A stretch of 13,032 nucleotides of DNA, taken from the NCBI GenBank assembly GCA_020428585.1, contig JAGQMP010000014.1, positions 1-13,032 of the forward strand. The letters run 5' to 3'. Below are positions 12,134-13,032 of the stretch, one piece after another; the stretch's first letter is position 1; every line of letters begins with the position of its first letter. Origin of the DNA: Patescibacteria group bacterium. Its GTDB lineage: Bacteria > Patescibacteriota > Minisyncoccia > Phycocordibacterales > UBA1006. The translations under genes and the position numbers were made by a program. Below the pieces are notes generated by a model. It did not search any database and was not told the origin of the DNA. It worked only from the letters and a program-made list of their open reading frames with translations.

Positions 12134-12796
12134 ATGAACGTAGAAGTACTTACCCAACCCTTTATTGACCTCTGGGCTTCGTTTGTCGAAGGGCTCGCCC
12201 TCTTGGTGCCGGCGCTTATTATCTTTGCAATTGGATTGTTTGTTGCGAAGGTTGTCTACAAGGCACTCGTCAAAGTGTTCTCAGCCAGTAAGGTAGATGA
12301 CCTCGTCAAACCATTCGCAGGTTCGTTTGAACGGGCTGGATACCAGCTTCGTATCGGACACGTGATCGGTTGGCTCGCCAAGTGGTTCATCATTATCGCG
12401 TCACTTATGATTGCGCTCGACATGGTTGGCCTTGATTCAACTCGAGGACTCCTCACCGGTATCATTGCGTACATTCCACAGGTGATCATTGCGGTCCTCG
12501 TTCTCTTTGCTGGGTTCCTCCTTGCAGACTTTGTGAAGAAGCTCATCAAGGGTTCAACCAAGATGCTCAACTTCCGCTCAGCAGCGATGCTCGGTAATAT
12601 TGCACGGATTGCAATTCTCGTATTCACCGTGCTTATCGTATTGAACCTGCTTGGTATTGGACGTGATATCATCAATATTCTCCTGATTGGATTTGTATCG
12701 ATGATTGCATTGGCGGGAGGCCTCGCCTTCGGACTTGGTGGTCGTGATGCTGCGGCTCGAGCGATCGAGAATGCAAAGCACGCACTCCACAAATAG
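12134..12796 (+). CDS. MscS-related membrane protein (conserved TM-helix family)
   Basis: A 220-aa integral membrane protein with about five hydrophobic segments (residues roughly 19-39, 77-97, 113-133, 154-173, 178-200). The last segment and its end, GFVSMIALAGGLAFGLGGRDAAARAIE, resemble the Gly/Ala-rich pore helix of small mechanosensitive channels (compare MscS TM3), and the family resembles the conserved TM helix proteins (PF05552-like). The protein stops right after this helix, so the cytoplasmic beta domain and C-terminal cage of true MscS are missing. Probable role: a small osmotic-release channel or a related membrane scaffold; this is inferred. The start ATTATCATTATG has no Shine-Dalgarno. 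Single-gene unit with its own terminator. Confidence 0.75.
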   Translation: MNVEVLTQPFIDLWASFVEGLALLVPALIIFAIGLFVAKVVYKALVKVFSASKVDDLVKPFAGSFERAGYQLRIGHVIGWLAKWFIIIASLMIALDMVGLDSTRGLLTGIIAYIPQVIIAVLVLFAGFLLADFVKKLIKGSTKMLNFRSAAMLGNIARIAILVFTVLIVLNLLGIGRDIINILLIGFVSMIALAGGLAFGLGGRDAAARAIENAKHALHK

Positions 12797-12812
12797 TCGA
12801 AAAGACAACATC

Positions 12813-12837
12813 AAAAACACCCCAAGTGGGTGTTTTT
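12813..12837 (+). terminator. Terminator of the MscS-like gene
   Basis: AAAAACACCC (12813-12822), 5-nt loop, GGGTGTTTTT (12828-12837). Its arms resemble those of the terminators at 6713 and 7651. Confidence 0.9.
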
Positions 12838-12857
12838 CTTTATTTATAATCTTTTTT

Positions 12858-12866
12858 TGCTAAAAT
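12858..12866 (+). promoter_or_regulatory. Extended -10 promoter of the final gene
   Basis: TGCTAAAAT ends 7 nt before the ATG at 12874. The expected transcription start (about 12873) lies after the earlier in-frame ATG at 12868, so 12874 is the probable leaderless start. Confidence 0.45.
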
Positions 12867-12873
12867 CATGGTA

Positions 12874-13032
12874 ATGATCGAGGCAGTACAGAAATATTTC
12901 ATCAGAACATACGTAGTTCTGTTGGTTTTTGCCCTTGTTAGCCCTCCCTTCGGGGCTTTTGCTGCTACGACTACTTGGGATTTTAATACCCCGGGCGACT
13001 ACACCGTATCTGATACTAGCAAGATTAACCTT
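12874..13032 (+). CDS. Secreted protein, N-terminal fragment (runs off the window)
   Basis: 53 codons are visible. Residues about 1-31 form a signal peptide (MIEAVQKYFIRTYVVLLVFA, then LVSPPFGAFA), with cleavage after AFA and the mature start ATTTWDFNTPGDYTVSDTSK. The mature sequence resembles the beginning of CPR surface proteins with lectin-like or DUF2341-like domains, but too little is present to name a family. The ATG at 12874 is chosen from promoter position; 12868 would add only two residues. Confidence 0.65.
   Translation, partial: MIEAVQKYFIRTYVVLLVFALVSPPFGAFAATTTWDFNTPGDYTVSDTSKINL

Noticed and set aside
12256..12792. Minus-strand frame of 178 codons
   Set aside because: Antisense of the MscS-like gene; low-complexity composition and no promoter.
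1..13032. CRISPR arrays, tRNA genes, transposases, prophage genes
   Set aside because: None found: no regularly spaced direct repeats, no tRNA-like T-arm with acceptor stem, no transposase or phage structural motifs on either strand.

Overview
This window looks like a chromosomal segment of a Candidate Phyla Radiation (Patescibacteria) bacterium, most likely a Parcubacteria/Paceibacteria-type lineage. Evidence: an S-layer-like secreted protein with an N-terminal peptidoglycan-binding domain and a poly-Thr linker, small lineage-style secreted proteins, compact single-gene units each closed by a short hairpin terminator, and starts that mostly lack a Shine-Dalgarno sequence. TGA is used as a normal stop (end of the zeta-toxin-like gene), which argues against the code-25 lineages Gracilibacteria and Absconditabacteria. 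The taxonomic call is an inference from gene content.

Layout: (1) 1-2032, minus: nearly complete FtsK/SpoIIIE DNA translocase, cut by the window edge at the start of its C-terminal gamma winged helix. (2) 2211-3134, plus, divergent: a 307-aa protein with a C-terminal DeoR-type winged helix, followed by a strong hairpin and a dispersed palindromic repeat. (3) 3320-3747: no gene; a duplicated motif, a strong extended -10 promoter and about 300 nt of strongly folded leader or ncRNA. (4) 3748-5664: abundant-type S-layer-like protein. (5) 5853-6694: a 57-aa membrane/secreted small protein and an Asp/His-rich secreted protein. (6) 6774-7630: zeta-toxin-like kinase overlapping a 54-aa partner ORF. 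(7) 7840-9069: secreted protein with two peptidoglycan-binding repeats. (8) 9172-9462, minus: AT-rich orphan gene. (9) 9563-10991: rplJ-rplL ribosomal operon with a long structured leader. (10) 11080-11238: 52-aa membrane small protein. (11) 11367-11999: winged-helix/nucleotidyltransferase-like regulator. (12) 12134-12796: MscS-related membrane protein. (13) 12874-end: start of another secreted protein.

How the parts connect: the cell-envelope theme is strong (two peptidoglycan-binding secreted proteins, several other exported proteins, a mechanosensitive-channel-like protein). The most striking regulatory signal is a pair of near-identical promoters at 7798-7842 and 11325-11369: a perfect inverted repeat, a TATACT -10 box and a start codon placed at the transcription start. 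One drives the double peptidoglycan-binding protein, the other the wHTH regulator, so the regulator may control both. Several genes here appear to be leaderless and most others have no Shine-Dalgarno.
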